Shown one piece after another: positions 16,890 to 25,477 of a stretch of DNA of 60,241 bases (position 1 is the stretch's first letter; every line of letters starts with the position of its first letter). Origin of the DNA: Thermodesulfobacteriaceae bacterium (GTDB taxonomy: Bacteria; Desulfobacterota; Thermodesulfobacteria; Thermodesulfobacteriales; Thermodesulfobacteriaceae); NCBI GenBank assembly GCA_025062245.1, contig JANXAD010000006.1, positions 1-60,241 on the forward strand, given 5' to 3'. A model generated the notes under the pieces. It was given only the letters and a program-made list of their open reading frames with translations. It searched no databases and had not been told where the DNA came from. The translations under genes were made by a program, and so were the position numbers.

Positions 16890-18304
16890 TTTAGCTTTCT
16901 AATTTCTTTTTCCTTAGAAGAAAATTCTTTAATAAAATTACCCTCTATATGAAACACTAAAGGACCTTTCTTTTCTTCTGATACTGTGTAAGTTAAATTA
17001 GTAATTCCTAAAATAACTCCAGGATATACTTTATCTAAAACTTTAATAAATTGTTTCTTAAAATTTGCTATCCTTTCCTCAAGCTCGTTAATTTTACAGT
17101 CTAATTCTTCTAAATCTTTCATTTTCATTTCAAATTCTTCTTGGAGATTTATCCAGATTTTTTCTTTTTCTGGGGTTAACTTTCCCTCCCTCTGTAATCT
17201 TTCTCCTAACATTATTCCATAGGAAATTTTTTCAATAACCTCGTTAAGTAAAATTTTTTCCTGTTTAAGTTTGGAATAAGAGTCTATAAGTTCTAAAGGA
17301 TAACCGGCAAAAATTTGAGTTAAGGTTTGGGCGGGATGCCCTAAAATTTTAGCCTCTATATTTTTCCCAACCATTATTTTACCACCATAAATTATTCCCT
17401 TACCTGCAGTACATTTCAAATCTCCCTTAACTATAACCTCTGCAAAAATTAAGTAATTTTTAATTTCCAAATTACCTTCTACTTCTAAATAGGCATATTC
17501 CACTCCACTGATTTGGCTATTCCCCTTTACCCTTATTTTAGTTTCCTCTCCTCTTATAAATTCAGAACATAAAAAATTTCCTTCCACCTCAATATAAACT
17601 TTATTTTCTGTGCCCCCCTTTAATTCTAAATCTCCTTTACATTTTACCTTAAAACCAAATTTTATGTCTCCTTCAATAGTTAATTTTTTTCCTATAAAAT
17701 TTACATTCCCAGTAGTAAAATCTATATCTCCTTTAATAGTAAATTCTGGAAAAATTTCTATTAGATTTCTACTACAAAAAAAGACTCCACTTTCTTTAGC
17801 CTTAATTAAATTAGTATTTTCTTCTATGTATAAGTTATTTCCTAACTGATAAATTTCAGAAGGAGTTTGAATTGGACTTTCTACTGGTTCACCCCAGATA
17901 TTTATTCCCGGAATACCTGGAATAGAAGGGATCCACTTACCTATAGCCTCTCCCTTTTTTACACAAATAATTTTAGACTTTTCTCTTAAATCCTCTGGGG
18001 AAATGTCTTCTAAGTAGCAATAGGAGGAGAAATTTTCAAAAAGTTCAATTCTTTCAGGAAAACCCTCCTTAGGAGGGATTCCTCGAGCTACAATAATTCT
18101 ATTAGATTCGACCTCTGGCTGGGAAAGAATTCCTGAAAGTCCTTCTTGTTCTAATTTAGTTTTAAGATTTTCCCAATTAATTAGTAAACTCTCTTTTATC
18201 TTCATATAAGAAGATATTTCTACATAAGCTAACATTGAGTCTTCAGAAATCTTTATTAAAAAATTATCTATTAAAATTTCTTTTTTTTTAGTTTTATGGT
18301 TCAC
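16886..18304 (-). CDS. FapA (DUF342) family polymer-forming protein
   Basis: DUF342/FapA proteins carry a central right-handed beta-helix and have been tied to flagellar assembly and cell-surface or cytoskeletal functions. In these 472 residues the conserved entry is WIPSIPGIPGINIWGEPVES at about 125-145. The beta-helix follows with repeated GD/EG turns (FTIKGDIDFTTGNVNFIG, LTIEGDIKFGFKVKCKGDLE, LEVEGNLEIKNYL, VIVKGDLKCTAGKGIIYGG). A coiled coil covers about 340-420, with EERIANFKKQF. It overlaps plsY upstream by 11 bp. The flagellar link is family knowledge, and the large flagellar cluster elsewhere in the window is consistent with it. Confidence 0.85.
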   Translation of the reverse strand: MNHKTKKKEILIDNFLIKISEDSMLAYVEISSYMKIKESLLINWENLKTKLEQEGLSGILSQPEVESNRIIVARGIPPKEGFPERIELFENFSSYCYLEDISPEDLREKSKIICVKKGEAIGKWIPSIPGIPGINIWGEPVESPIQTPSEIYQLGNNLYIEENTNLIKAKESGVFFCSRNLIEIFPEFTIKGDIDFTTGNVNFIGKKLTIEGDIKFGFKVKCKGDLELKGGTENKVYIEVEGNFLCSEFIRGEETKIRVKGNSQISGVEYAYLEVEGNLEIKNYLIFAEVIVKGDLKCTAGKGIIYGGKIMVGKNIEAKILGHPAQTLTQIFAGYPLELIDSYSKLKQEKILLNEVIEKISYGIMLGERLQREGKLTPEKEKIWINLQEEFEMKMKDLEELDCKINELEERIANFKKQFIKVLDKVYPGVILGITNLTYTVSEEKKGPLVFHIEGNFIKEFSSKEKEIRKLK

Positions 18305-18917
18305 GATTTAAAGTTTTTTTCCAGGATTTTTCTTCTCCCCTTAAAAGTCTTTTTATATTTTCCTGATGTTTAAACCATATTAACAGACCTAAAAATATAC
18401 TAATATATAAATAATATTCGGAATAATTAAAGAAATAAATAAATAGAGGTAGTAAAGCGGTAGCTAAAAGTGAACCTACGGAAACAAAGCCTGACAAGGC
18501 AACTCCTAAAAAGAAAAATAGAAAGGATAAAAGAATAGCCTTCGGAGTTAAAATTAAAAAAACTCCTATAGTAGTTGCAACCCCTTTACCTCCTTTAAAT
18601 TTCAGAAAGATAGAAAAAAGATGCCCTAAAATGGCAAAAAATCCTGTTCCTGCATAAATTAATTCCTTAGGAAAAGGTAAGTTTGGAGCTAAGAAAAAGG
18701 CTCCTAAAAGGGCTAAAATACCTTTACCACTGTCTCCTATAAAAGTTAAAATTCCCCATTTTTTGCCTAAGAGTCTTGCTACATTGGTAGCTCCTGGATT
18801 CTTACTTCCTTCTTTTTGGGGATTTACTCCTTGAGGTAAGGCTATAATAAGAGCAAAAGGAATAGATCCTAAAAGGTAGGCTCCTAAAAATAATAAAGAA
18901 AGTTTTAAAAAATCCAC
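18294..18917 (-). CDS. plsY: Acyl-phosphate:glycerol-3-phosphate acyltransferase PlsY
   Basis: An inner-membrane enzyme that makes lysophosphatidate from acyl-phosphate and glycerol-3-phosphate, the first step of phospholipid synthesis. The 207 residues include about five hydrophobic segments and the three PlsY motifs: GSIPFALI with EGSKNPGATNVARLLG, GHLFSIFLKFKGGKGVATTIG, and WFKHQENIKRLLRGEE near the C-terminus. It lies 46 bp after rpmA and overlaps the fapA-like gene by 11 bp. Confidence 0.95.
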   Translation of the reverse strand: MDFLKLSLLFLGAYLLGSIPFALIIALPQGVNPQKEGSKNPGATNVARLLGKKWGILTFIGDSGKGILALLGAFFLAPNLPFPKELIYAGTGFFAILGHLFSIFLKFKGGKGVATTIGVFLILTPKAILLSFLFFFLGVALSGFVSVGSLLATALLPLFIYFFNYSEYYLYISIFLGLLIWFKHQENIKRLLRGEEKSWKKTLNREP

Positions 18918-18963
18918 AAAAATATTTTAAAACAAATATAAGAAATGAAAAGCTTAAAAGGAA

Positions 18964-19218
18964 TTATAAGGAAGGATAAACACTTACTACTTTTCTTCCT
19001 CTTAGGGTTTCAAATTTTACTATTCCACTAACCTTAGCAAAAAGGGTATAATCTTTACCTACTCCTACATTAAAACCTGGGTGAAATTTGGTTCCCCTTT
19101 GACGGGCTATGATTTCTCCAGCTTTTACATATTGTCCACCGTATCTTTTAACTCCCAAACGTTTAGAATGGGAATCTCTACCGTTTCTTGAAGCCCCTCC
19201 TGATTTTTTATGAGCCAT
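18964..19218 (-). CDS. rpmA: 50S ribosomal protein L27
   Basis: L27 lies near the peptidyl-transferase centre. The 84-residue product reads [20 protein letters not shown] at the N-terminus and [21 protein letters not shown] next, which are diagnostic. There is no extra N-terminal cleavage extension of the Firmicutes type. It follows rplU by 29 bp in the usual rplU-rpmA pair. Confidence 0.98.
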   Translation of the reverse strand: MAHKKSGGASRNGRDSHSKRLGVKRYGGQYVKAGEIIARQRGTKFHPGFNVGVGKDYTLFAKVSGIVKFETLRGRKVVSVYPSL

Positions 19219-19247
19219 AGTTGGTTTGCCCTCCTCTTCTTAAAGAT

Positions 19248-19562
19248 TTATTCTTCTATAATTTCCTTAATTTCAAGAAGAGTATAAAGTTGTCTATGCC
19301 CCTTTTTTCTTTTATAACCCTTTTTAGGTTTTTTCTTGAAAACTATTACCTTAGGAGCCTTTCCTTGTTCTAAAATAGTTGCTAATACCTTAGAATGGTT
19401 TAAATAGGGTTGGCCTATTTTTATTTCCCCCTCTTTTTTTATTAAGAGAACCTTGGACAACTCTATAGAATCTCCTATTTCTCCCTCTAATTTTTCTACT
19501 TTAATACGCTGACCAGGTTTAACTACATACTGTTTCCCACCTGTTTGAATAACAGCTAACAC
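19248..19562 (-). CDS. rplU: 50S ribosomal protein L21
   Basis: L21 binds 23S rRNA. The 104-residue product opens MLAVIQTGGKQYVVKPGQRI and ends with a basic tail containing VIVFKKKPKKGYKRKKGHRQ, as expected. The start is GTG at 19562 behind an AGGGAGG site. It is first in a minus-strand run of eight genes, and its promoter abuts a decayed IS terminus (copy C). Confidence 0.98.
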   Translation of the reverse strand: MLAVIQTGGKQYVVKPGQRIKVEKLEGEIGDSIELSKVLLIKKEGEIKIGQPYLNHSKVLATILEQGKAPKVIVFKKKPKKGYKRKKGHRQLYTLLEIKEIIEE

Positions 19563-19608
19563 AAAGACCTCCCTTTACAGAATTTTTTTAAAAAAACTTT
19601 TTGCTTTA

Positions 19609-19636
19609 AAAATACCTTAAAAATGCCTTTTGTCAA
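19609..19636 (-). promoter_or_regulatory. Putative promoter for rplU-rpmA and the downstream run
   Basis: On the minus strand TTGACA (19636-19631) is followed after 16 bp by TATTTT (19614-19609), about 47 bp before the rplU GTG. The -35 box is the last conserved part of IS-terminus copy C. Confidence 0.5.
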
Positions 19637-19782
19637 GCGGTTTGTATGAAACCATAGGATTTGGAACTGCATGTTACCCTTTATACCATATCAAATAGTA
19701 CATAAGTTCAAGGCTTCCACTTTCCTTCCCTTTTTTCTTGAGAGTTCTTAGTTGGGCTTAAAAAGTGCCGTATTGGTTATTC
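19628..19782 (-). repeat. Long IS-end repeat, copy C
   Basis: The reverse complement of about 155 bp here closely matches 4296-4450 (copy B), with only scattered substitutions. A decayed transposase tail reads MNNQYGTF then, after a stop, LRTLKKKG and IWYKG. It ends CATAC-N7-TTGACAAAA facing rplU. The remaining 19783-19926 holds only AT-rich leader for the divergent serine-hydrolase gene. Confidence 0.7.
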
Positions 19783-19926
19783 ATCTTTTTCAGATTAGTT
19801 GAAACTTTTTAATTTTCCCAAAAGAGAAAGAACTTATAAAAACCCCCAAATACCCTACCCTTTCCAAAAAAGATAAATTTAGGTAGAGCTTCTTTATAAA
19901 AATTTTTTATTAATTATATTTTTGAT

Positions 19927-21024
19927 ATGCTTTTTAATTCTTTAAGTTCCTTACTTGATTCTGCAATAAAAGAGGGAGTTTTTCCTTGTGCTTTAGCAGG
20001 TATATCTTATCAAGAAAAAAGATATATCATAGGAAGGGGATATAGGTCTCTTACTCCTTTTTTAGAACCTCTTGAAGAAACAGATATTTTTGATTTAGCT
20101 TCTCTTACTAAGCCATTAGCTCTAAGCTTTATCCTAATGTATTTAATTTCTCGGGAATCTAAAATAGATCCCTTGGCTCCTCTTGAAAATTATTTAGACC
20201 TAAAAAATCCACTTAAAAAAATTTCTATTTTTAGATTCTTAAATCATACTTCGGGATTGAAAGCTTGGCATCCCTTTTATAAAAGTTTTATTGATAATGT
20301 AGAACTTTTAAATCAAGAAAGGTCTTTTAAACTTAAAAAAATAATTCAAGAAATAGAAAGGGAACCTTTACAGTATACACCAGGAAAAGGATGTCTTTAT
20401 TCTGACCTTGGATACTTAGTTCTAACCTATCTCTTAGAGATTTTATATGAGAAAAGCTTAGACAAGCTCTTTGAGGAAGCTAAAAGGATTATCCCTTGTA
20501 GTTCCAAAGCCTTTTTAAATTTTAATCCTTTAAAAAGGGGAGTTTCTCAAGAAAAAATTGTTCCCACCTCTGTTTGTCCTTGGACTAAAAAAATTTTGAG
20601 AGGATGGGTAGAAGATGAAAATACCAGAATTCTTGATGGAGTTTCAGGAGTTTCTGGACTTTTTGGAAACCTTTATGGAGTTTTAGAAATTTTAGAATTT
20701 TTACTTAAGATTTATAAAGGAGAAAAACTAGGACTTTCATCGGAGGTGGTAAAATTCTTTATGGAATTTAAAGAGGAGGTCTCTAATTTTTCCTTAGGTT
20801 TTATGTATAAAAGTTTAGAGGGCTATTCTGCTTTAGGAAAAGCTTTCTCTAAAAAAACTATAGGTCATCTTGGATTTACAGGTTGTTCTTTTTTTATAGA
20901 TTTGGAAAAAGATTTGATAGTAATACTTTTAACCAATCGAGTTCATCCAGAAAGAAACAATCAAAAAATAAAAGCCTTTAGACCCATTTTTCATCAAAGA
21001 CTTGCTGAACTTCTAAGGTTATGA
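19927..21024 (+). CDS. Beta-lactamase-family serine hydrolase (class C-like fold)
   Basis: Belongs to the penicillin-binding/serine esterase superfamily (PF00144). Catalytic motifs are SLTK at residues 59-62 (SxxK nucleophile and base), YSDLGY near 160 (in place of YxN), and HLGFTG near 305 (equivalent of KTG). FLNHTSGLKAW is the usual helper motif. The 365 residues lack a signal peptide, so it is probably cytoplasmic and more likely an esterase or peptidase than a beta-lactamase. Its stop overlaps the radical SAM gene by 4 bp, hinting at a shared pathway. Confidence 0.88.
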   Translation: MLFNSLSSLLDSAIKEGVFPCALAGISYQEKRYIIGRGYRSLTPFLEPLEETDIFDLASLTKPLALSFILMYLISRESKIDPLAPLENYLDLKNPLKKISIFRFLNHTSGLKAWHPFYKSFIDNVELLNQERSFKLKKIIQEIEREPLQYTPGKGCLYSDLGYLVLTYLLEILYEKSLDKLFEEAKRIIPCSSKAFLNFNPLKRGVSQEKIVPTSVCPWTKKILRGWVEDENTRILDGVSGVSGLFGNLYGVLEILEFLLKIYKGEKLGLSSEVVKFFMEFKEEVSNFSLGFMYKSLEGYSALGKAFSKKTIGHLGFTGCSFFIDLEKDLIVILLTNRVHPERNNQKIKAFRPIFHQRLAELLRL

Positions 21025-22292
21025 AAAAAATTGGTTTAGTAATTTTGGACTCTAAAACCAACCGTTATAGTTTTAATGCCCTTTTGGGGGCCTTAGAAAA
21101 AGAGGAATTTTTAAATGAGACTCCTATTTACTTTTTAAAAAGCGAGTCAGAACTTTTTTCAAAACTCTCAGAACTTTTAGAAGAATTTCAGAAAGTTATC
21201 ATAGCCTTTTCCTTTTTCACCACTCAGGTTTTAGAGATTAAAGATCTCTTAGAAAGGTTGAACCATTATTTTAAAATTCTAAAAAAAAGGCCCCTTCTTG
21301 TGGCAGGAGGAGCCCATCCTACAGGAAAAATTAGAAGCACTTTAAAAATGGGATTTGACTTGGTATTTATTAGGGAGGGAGAAAAAAGCTGGGTAGATTT
21401 CTTAAGAGCCTTTTTAAAAGAAGAACCCTGGGAAAAAATTAAAGGTATAGCCTTTTTAAAAGAGGAAAAGCTAATTTTTACTGGAATCCCTGAAGAGGTT
21501 GATTTAAACAATTATCCTCCCTTTTCTTTAAAATATAATAGAATTGGTCCTATAGAAATTACCCGAGGATGTCCTTATAAGTGTGCCTTTTGTCAGACTC
21601 CCAGAATTTTTGGAAATAAAGTAAAACATCGATCCATAGAAGTAATTCTTAAATATGTAGAGCTTTTACTAAAAAGAGGGATTAGAGATTTTAGATTTAT
21701 TACCCCTAATGCTTTTAGTTATGGTTCTTTAGATGGAAGGTCTTTAAATCTTTCCTCCTTAGAGGAATTATTAAAGGGCTTAAAAAAATTAATAAAACCT
21801 AAGGGAGGAAGAATCTTTTTTGGAACCTTTCCTTCAGAGGTAAGGCCTGAACATGTAAATGAAGAAACGGTAGAATTAATCAGAAAGTACGCCGATAATG
21901 ACAATCTGGTCATAGGAGCTCAATCCGGAAGTGATAGAATTCTAAAAATTTGTCAAAGGGAACATACAGTTGAGGATATTTATAGAGCGGTTAAGCTAAG
22001 TGTTAAAGCTGGTCTAAAGCCGAAAGTTGACTTTATCTTTGGATTACCAGGAGAAACTAAAGAAGATGTGGAACTTACCATAAAAACTATGGAAGATTTA
22101 ACTAAAATAGGTGCTATCATTCATGCTCACACCTTTATGCCTCTTCCTCAAACCCCCTTCTCTTCTCAAAGACCTAAGGAATTGGATACCCAACTTTTAA
22201 AAACTATAAATAAACTCTTAGGGAAAGGGTTGCTTTATGGAGACTGGAAAAAACAAAAATTATTAGGTGAGAAAATTTTGACAAGGATTTAA
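21021..22292 (+). CDS. B12-binding/radical SAM protein (MJ_1487-like)
   Basis: A 423-residue radical SAM enzyme with an N-terminal Rossmann-like cobalamin-binding-type domain (residues 1-130; LLVAGGAHPTG, DLVFIREGEKSW) and a radical SAM core. Cys184, Cys188 and Cys191 in TRGCPYKCAFCQTP bind the 4Fe-4S cluster, and GAQSGSDRILKICQREHT and DFIFGLPGETKED are standard later motifs. The N-terminal domain lacks an obvious DxHxxG cobalamin-ligand motif, so true B12 binding is uncertain. It resembles the MJ_1487 family of unknown reaction. Coupled to the serine hydrolase upstream. Confidence 0.88.
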   Translation: MKKIGLVILDSKTNRYSFNALLGALEKEEFLNETPIYFLKSESELFSKLSELLEEFQKVIIAFSFFTTQVLEIKDLLERLNHYFKILKKRPLLVAGGAHPTGKIRSTLKMGFDLVFIREGEKSWVDFLRAFLKEEPWEKIKGIAFLKEEKLIFTGIPEEVDLNNYPPFSLKYNRIGPIEITRGCPYKCAFCQTPRIFGNKVKHRSIEVILKYVELLLKRGIRDFRFITPNAFSYGSLDGRSLNLSSLEELLKGLKKLIKPKGGRIFFGTFPSEVRPEHVNEETVELIRKYADNDNLVIGAQSGSDRILKICQREHTVEDIYRAVKLSVKAGLKPKVDFIFGLPGETKEDVELTIKTMEDLTKIGAIIHAHTFMPLPQTPFSSQRPKELDTQLLKTINKLLGKGLLYGDWKKQKLLGEKILTRI

Positions 22293-22342
22293 AAAGGAAT
22301 TATACTTTAATTTAAAAAGAAAGAAATTTTAAAGGGGGTTTT

Positions 22343-22855
22343 ATGGCTAAAAAGGGAGATAAATGGATTCGTCATACTTGGGAGTTTGAAACCAGTGAAG
22401 ATCCCTATGCTATGAAATCTGCACCCTCAGGCGAAGCTATATGTCCAAGATGTAAAGCTATTTTCAAAGATAAAAGATGGTTTACCGATGAAGAACTTTA
22501 TGAAGAACTAAAGGAAACTGAAAATGTTCCTCATATCATTTGTCCAGGATGTAGAAAAGCTTTAGAACAATATGCTATGGGGTATTTATATCTTTCCGGA
22601 AATTTTTGGAAAACCCATAAAGAAGAAATCATGAAACTTATTAACAATGAATATGAAAAAGCACGAGGTTTAAATCCTTTACATCAAATTATCAGTATAT
22701 ATGAGGAAGCCGAAACTACAGTTATAGAAACCACTACCGATCAATTAGCCCAAAGATTTGGACGGGCTCTTTACAGAGCCTATAAGGGTGAATTAGAATT
22801 TAAGTGGTCTAAGGGAGATAAATTAGTTAGAGTTTATTGGTCCAGAGAAAAATAA
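22343..22855 (+). CDS. BCAM0308-like zinc-ribbon protein
   Basis: A 170-residue protein with two Cys pairs, AICPRCKAIFKDKRWF and HIICPGCRKALEQYAMGY, which form a zinc-ribbon-like site. A C-terminal alpha-beta part follows (EAETTVIETTTDQLAQRFGR, GELEFKWSKGDKLVRVYW). This agrees with the small conserved BCAM0308 family, whose function is unknown to me; the N-terminal layout resembles NMD3-type ribbons. A good AAAGGGGG site precedes the ATG. It lies between the radical SAM and cation exchanger genes, all on the plus strand. Confidence 0.75.
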   Translation: MAKKGDKWIRHTWEFETSEDPYAMKSAPSGEAICPRCKAIFKDKRWFTDEELYEELKETENVPHIICPGCRKALEQYAMGYLYLSGNFWKTHKEEIMKLINNEYEKARGLNPLHQIISIYEEAETTVIETTTDQLAQRFGRALYRAYKGELEFKWSKGDKLVRVYWSREK

Positions 22856-22861
22856 CTTTCT

Positions 22862-23896
22862 ATGGAATTTCTCCTTTTAATTCTTTCTCTCTTTTTAATT
22901 TTTATTTCTTCTGAGCTTTTCACTAATGGTATAGAGAACTTGGGAGAAAAACTATCCCTTTCTCAAGCAGTAGTGGGAAGTATTTTAGCCTCCTTAGGAA
23001 CTGCGCTTCCAGAAACAGTCATCCCCTTAGTGGCTATTCTTTTTCACGAAGGAGAAAGAGGAACAGAAATCGGAACGGGTGCTATCTTAGGTGCTCCTTT
23101 TATGCTCTCTACCATAGGCTTTTTTTTGATAAGCTTAGGAGTTATTACAGGATATTTTTTAAAAACAAGAAAAAAATTCGAAGTTCACTTAGAATTTACT
23201 ACCTTTAAGAGAAACTTCTCCTTTTTTCTTTTTAGCTACTCCTTAGCTATTTTCTTGCCCTTACTTTTTCCTAAGATCTTTTTTTTGAATTATCTTTTAG
23301 CCCTGTTTTTAATTTTTACTTACCTTTTCTACCTAAGACAGACCTTTAGAGCCAAAAGTTCTAACTTGGAATTAGAAGAAGAATTACACTTTCTAAAGTT
23401 CTTAAACTTTCTTTTTTCTAAGAAACTTAATTCTAAATCTTTATTTCTAAGTTTAGCCTGTTTTCAAACTATTTTAGCCTTAATTTTATTATTAAAGGGA
23501 GCAGATCTGTTTGTAGAAAACTTAGAAACTCTTTCTTTAAAGTGGGGTTTAGATCCTTTGCTTTTTTCTTTACTTATAGCACCCATAGCTACTGAACTTC
23601 CTGAAAAATTTAACAGTCTCCTTTGGACTTTAAAAGGGAAAGATATTTTAGCTTTTGGAAACATAGTGGGAGCTATGGTATTTCAAACTACCTTTCCTGT
23701 AAGTATAGGACTTATCTTTACTCCCTGGGAAATAAAGGGATTAGCATTAGTGGCAGCCATAATTACCATTCTTCTTAATCTTTTTTACCTATGGTTTTTA
23801 AAAACCTTTAACAAAATTTCACCTTATGTGCTTTTCCTTTCAGGTTTTTCTTATATAATATATGTGGTCTTAATAATCTATAAATTTGAGTTTTAA
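22862..23896 (+). CDS. Sodium/calcium exchanger-family membrane protein
   Basis: A 344-residue inner-membrane antiporter of the CaCA superfamily. It shows the internal duplication typical of the family: repeat 1 has GSILASLGTALPETVIPLVA and repeat 2 has LIAPIATELPEKFNSLLWTL with GNIVGAMVFQTTFPV. The acidic residues in both alpha-repeats (LPET, LPEK) are the expected cation ligands. About ten hydrophobic segments. It starts only 4 bases after the zinc-ribbon gene stop, so it is co-transcribed. Confidence 0.9.
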   Translation: MEFLLLILSLFLIFISSELFTNGIENLGEKLSLSQAVVGSILASLGTALPETVIPLVAILFHEGERGTEIGTGAILGAPFMLSTIGFFLISLGVITGYFLKTRKKFEVHLEFTTFKRNFSFFLFSYSLAIFLPLLFPKIFFLNYLLALFLIFTYLFYLRQTFRAKSSNLELEEELHFLKFLNFLFSKKLNSKSLFLSLACFQTILALILLLKGADLFVENLETLSLKWGLDPLLFSLLIAPIATELPEKFNSLLWTLKGKDILAFGNIVGAMVFQTTFPVSIGLIFTPWEIKGLALVAAIITILLNLFYLWFLKTFNKISPYVLFLSGFSYIIYVVLIIYKFEF

Positions 23897-24188
23897 GTAG
23901 TATAATAAAAATTGTGTAGGAACTTGGAGTTTGGGGTAAAAAGGAAAGATAGGAGTTTTAAAAAATTGAATTATCTATCAGACTGCCCTCCTAATATCCC
24001 ATCCATCTCAAAACCACAACCAGAAGAAAAGCCTTGAAAAAGAAGTTTTTAAGAAAAGCTTTGAAAACCTAATCATGGAAGAAATTTTAAAAGGTGTAAA
24101 AGACTTCTTAGAAAACCTCCTTCCCAGAGGAGAAAGCCCTACTTTGTTGCTTTATATACAAAAAACTTGACCCTAAGTTCTAATTCCT
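23897..24188 (+). other. Intergenic, possible fragment of a lost gene
   Basis: About 290 bp before folC. A short frame near 24020-24170 reads KEVFKKSFENLIMEEILKGV then KDFLENLLPRGESPTLLLYI, ending in a stop. It looks protein-like and might be the start of a degraded transposase or other gene, but I cannot name it. Nothing else is seen. Confidence 0.3.
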
Positions 24189-25460
24189 ATGTTAGAAGAA
24201 CTCATTCAGTGGTTAAATAGTTATCAACTTCACGGAATTAAACCTGGTTTAGGAAGAATTACTAAAGTTTTAAAGCTTTTGGGAAATCCTCATAAAAAGA
24301 TTAAAACTCTCCATATAGCAGGAACCAATGGGAAAGGTTCTACTTCTTCTATTTTGGCTAAAGTTTTAAAAGAACAGGGCTTTAAAACCGGTCTTTATAC
24401 CTCTCCCCATCTTTTTAGATTAAATGAACGCTATCAAATAAATGAAAAAGAAATAGAAAATGAAGACTTAGAGGATTGCTTAAAAATTCTTAAAAAAATT
24501 ATTCCTAAGGATTTTCTAATTACCTATTTTGAAATTACCACAGCTTTAGCTTTTTTATATTTTTATGAAAAAAAAGTAGACTTAGCAGTGATAGAATGTG
24601 GACTGGGAGGTCGTTTAGATGCTACCAATGTAATTAAACCTGAGGTTTCTATTATTACCAATATAGGATGGGATCACATGCACTACTTAGGAAATACTTT
24701 GGAAAAGATAGCCTTTGAAAAAGCAGGTATTATGAAAAGGGGTGTCCCTTGTGTCCTTGGAAATATAGAAAATTCTATAAAACATGTTTTTGAAAATAAA
24801 GCTCAAAAATTAAAAATTCCTTTATTTTGGTTGAGAAAGGATTTTACTATTAATCAAGAAGACTCAAAGTGGAATTACTCTGGAACTTACAGCTTTAAAA
24901 ATTTAGAACTTAGTTTAAAGGGAGCTTTTCAAGGAGAAAACTTAGCCTGTGCTTTAAAAGCTTTAGAAATTTTAGAAGAAAGGGGGGTTTTAAAAATTAA
25001 AGAATCCCTATTAAGGAAAGCTTTAAAGGAAGTTAGGTGGCTCGGAAGATATCAGCTTTTCTCTTTAAAAGGTAAAGAATTTCTTATAGATGTTGCTCAC
25101 AATCCTTCAGGAATAGAGACTTTAAGGGAAAATCTACTTAAAGATAATTTTACTGATTTTTTACTTATTATAGGGGTCTCAAATGAAGAGGGAGATAAAC
25201 CCTTTGTAAAAATGTTGGAAATCTTAGTTCCCTTAGCTTCAGAAATTTTTATCTGTGAATTTCCCTCTCCCAGAAAAGTAGTGACTATAAAAGAATGGAA
25301 AGAGGCTTTAAAAAATTTTTCTTTTAATAAAAAAATCTCTTTTTGGGAAAATCCTAAAAAGGCTTTAGAGGAAGCTCTAAATCGAAACTATAATAAAATT
25401 TTAATTACAGGTTCTATCTATTTCGTAGCTAAGGTTTTACCTTGGTTTTTTTCCTTTTAA
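24189..25460 (+). CDS. folC: Bifunctional folylpolyglutamate synthase/dihydrofolate synthase
   Basis: Adds glutamate to dihydropteroate and to folates using ATP. The 423 residues show the Mur-ligase-type P-loop HIAGTNGKGSTSSILAKVL near 45, TSPHLFRLNERYQIN, ECGLGGRLDATNV, and NIGWDHMHYLGNTLEKIAFEKAGI with the conserved substrate-binding residues. Then come LGRYQLF and FLIDVAHNPSGIETL in the C-terminal domain. Length and order match FolC. It converges with ychF, 17 bp apart. Confidence 0.95.
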   Translation: MLEELIQWLNSYQLHGIKPGLGRITKVLKLLGNPHKKIKTLHIAGTNGKGSTSSILAKVLKEQGFKTGLYTSPHLFRLNERYQINEKEIENEDLEDCLKILKKIIPKDFLITYFEITTALAFLYFYEKKVDLAVIECGLGGRLDATNVIKPEVSIITNIGWDHMHYLGNTLEKIAFEKAGIMKRGVPCVLGNIENSIKHVFENKAQKLKIPLFWLRKDFTINQEDSKWNYSGTYSFKNLELSLKGAFQGENLACALKALEILEERGVLKIKESLLRKALKEVRWLGRYQLFSLKGKEFLIDVAHNPSGIETLRENLLKDNFTDFLLIIGVSNEEGDKPFVKMLEILVPLASEIFICEFPSPRKVVTIKEWKEALKNFSFNKKISFWENPKKALEEALNRNYNKILITGSIYFVAKVLPWFFSF

Positions 25461-25477
25461 ATAATCTAAATACCAAA

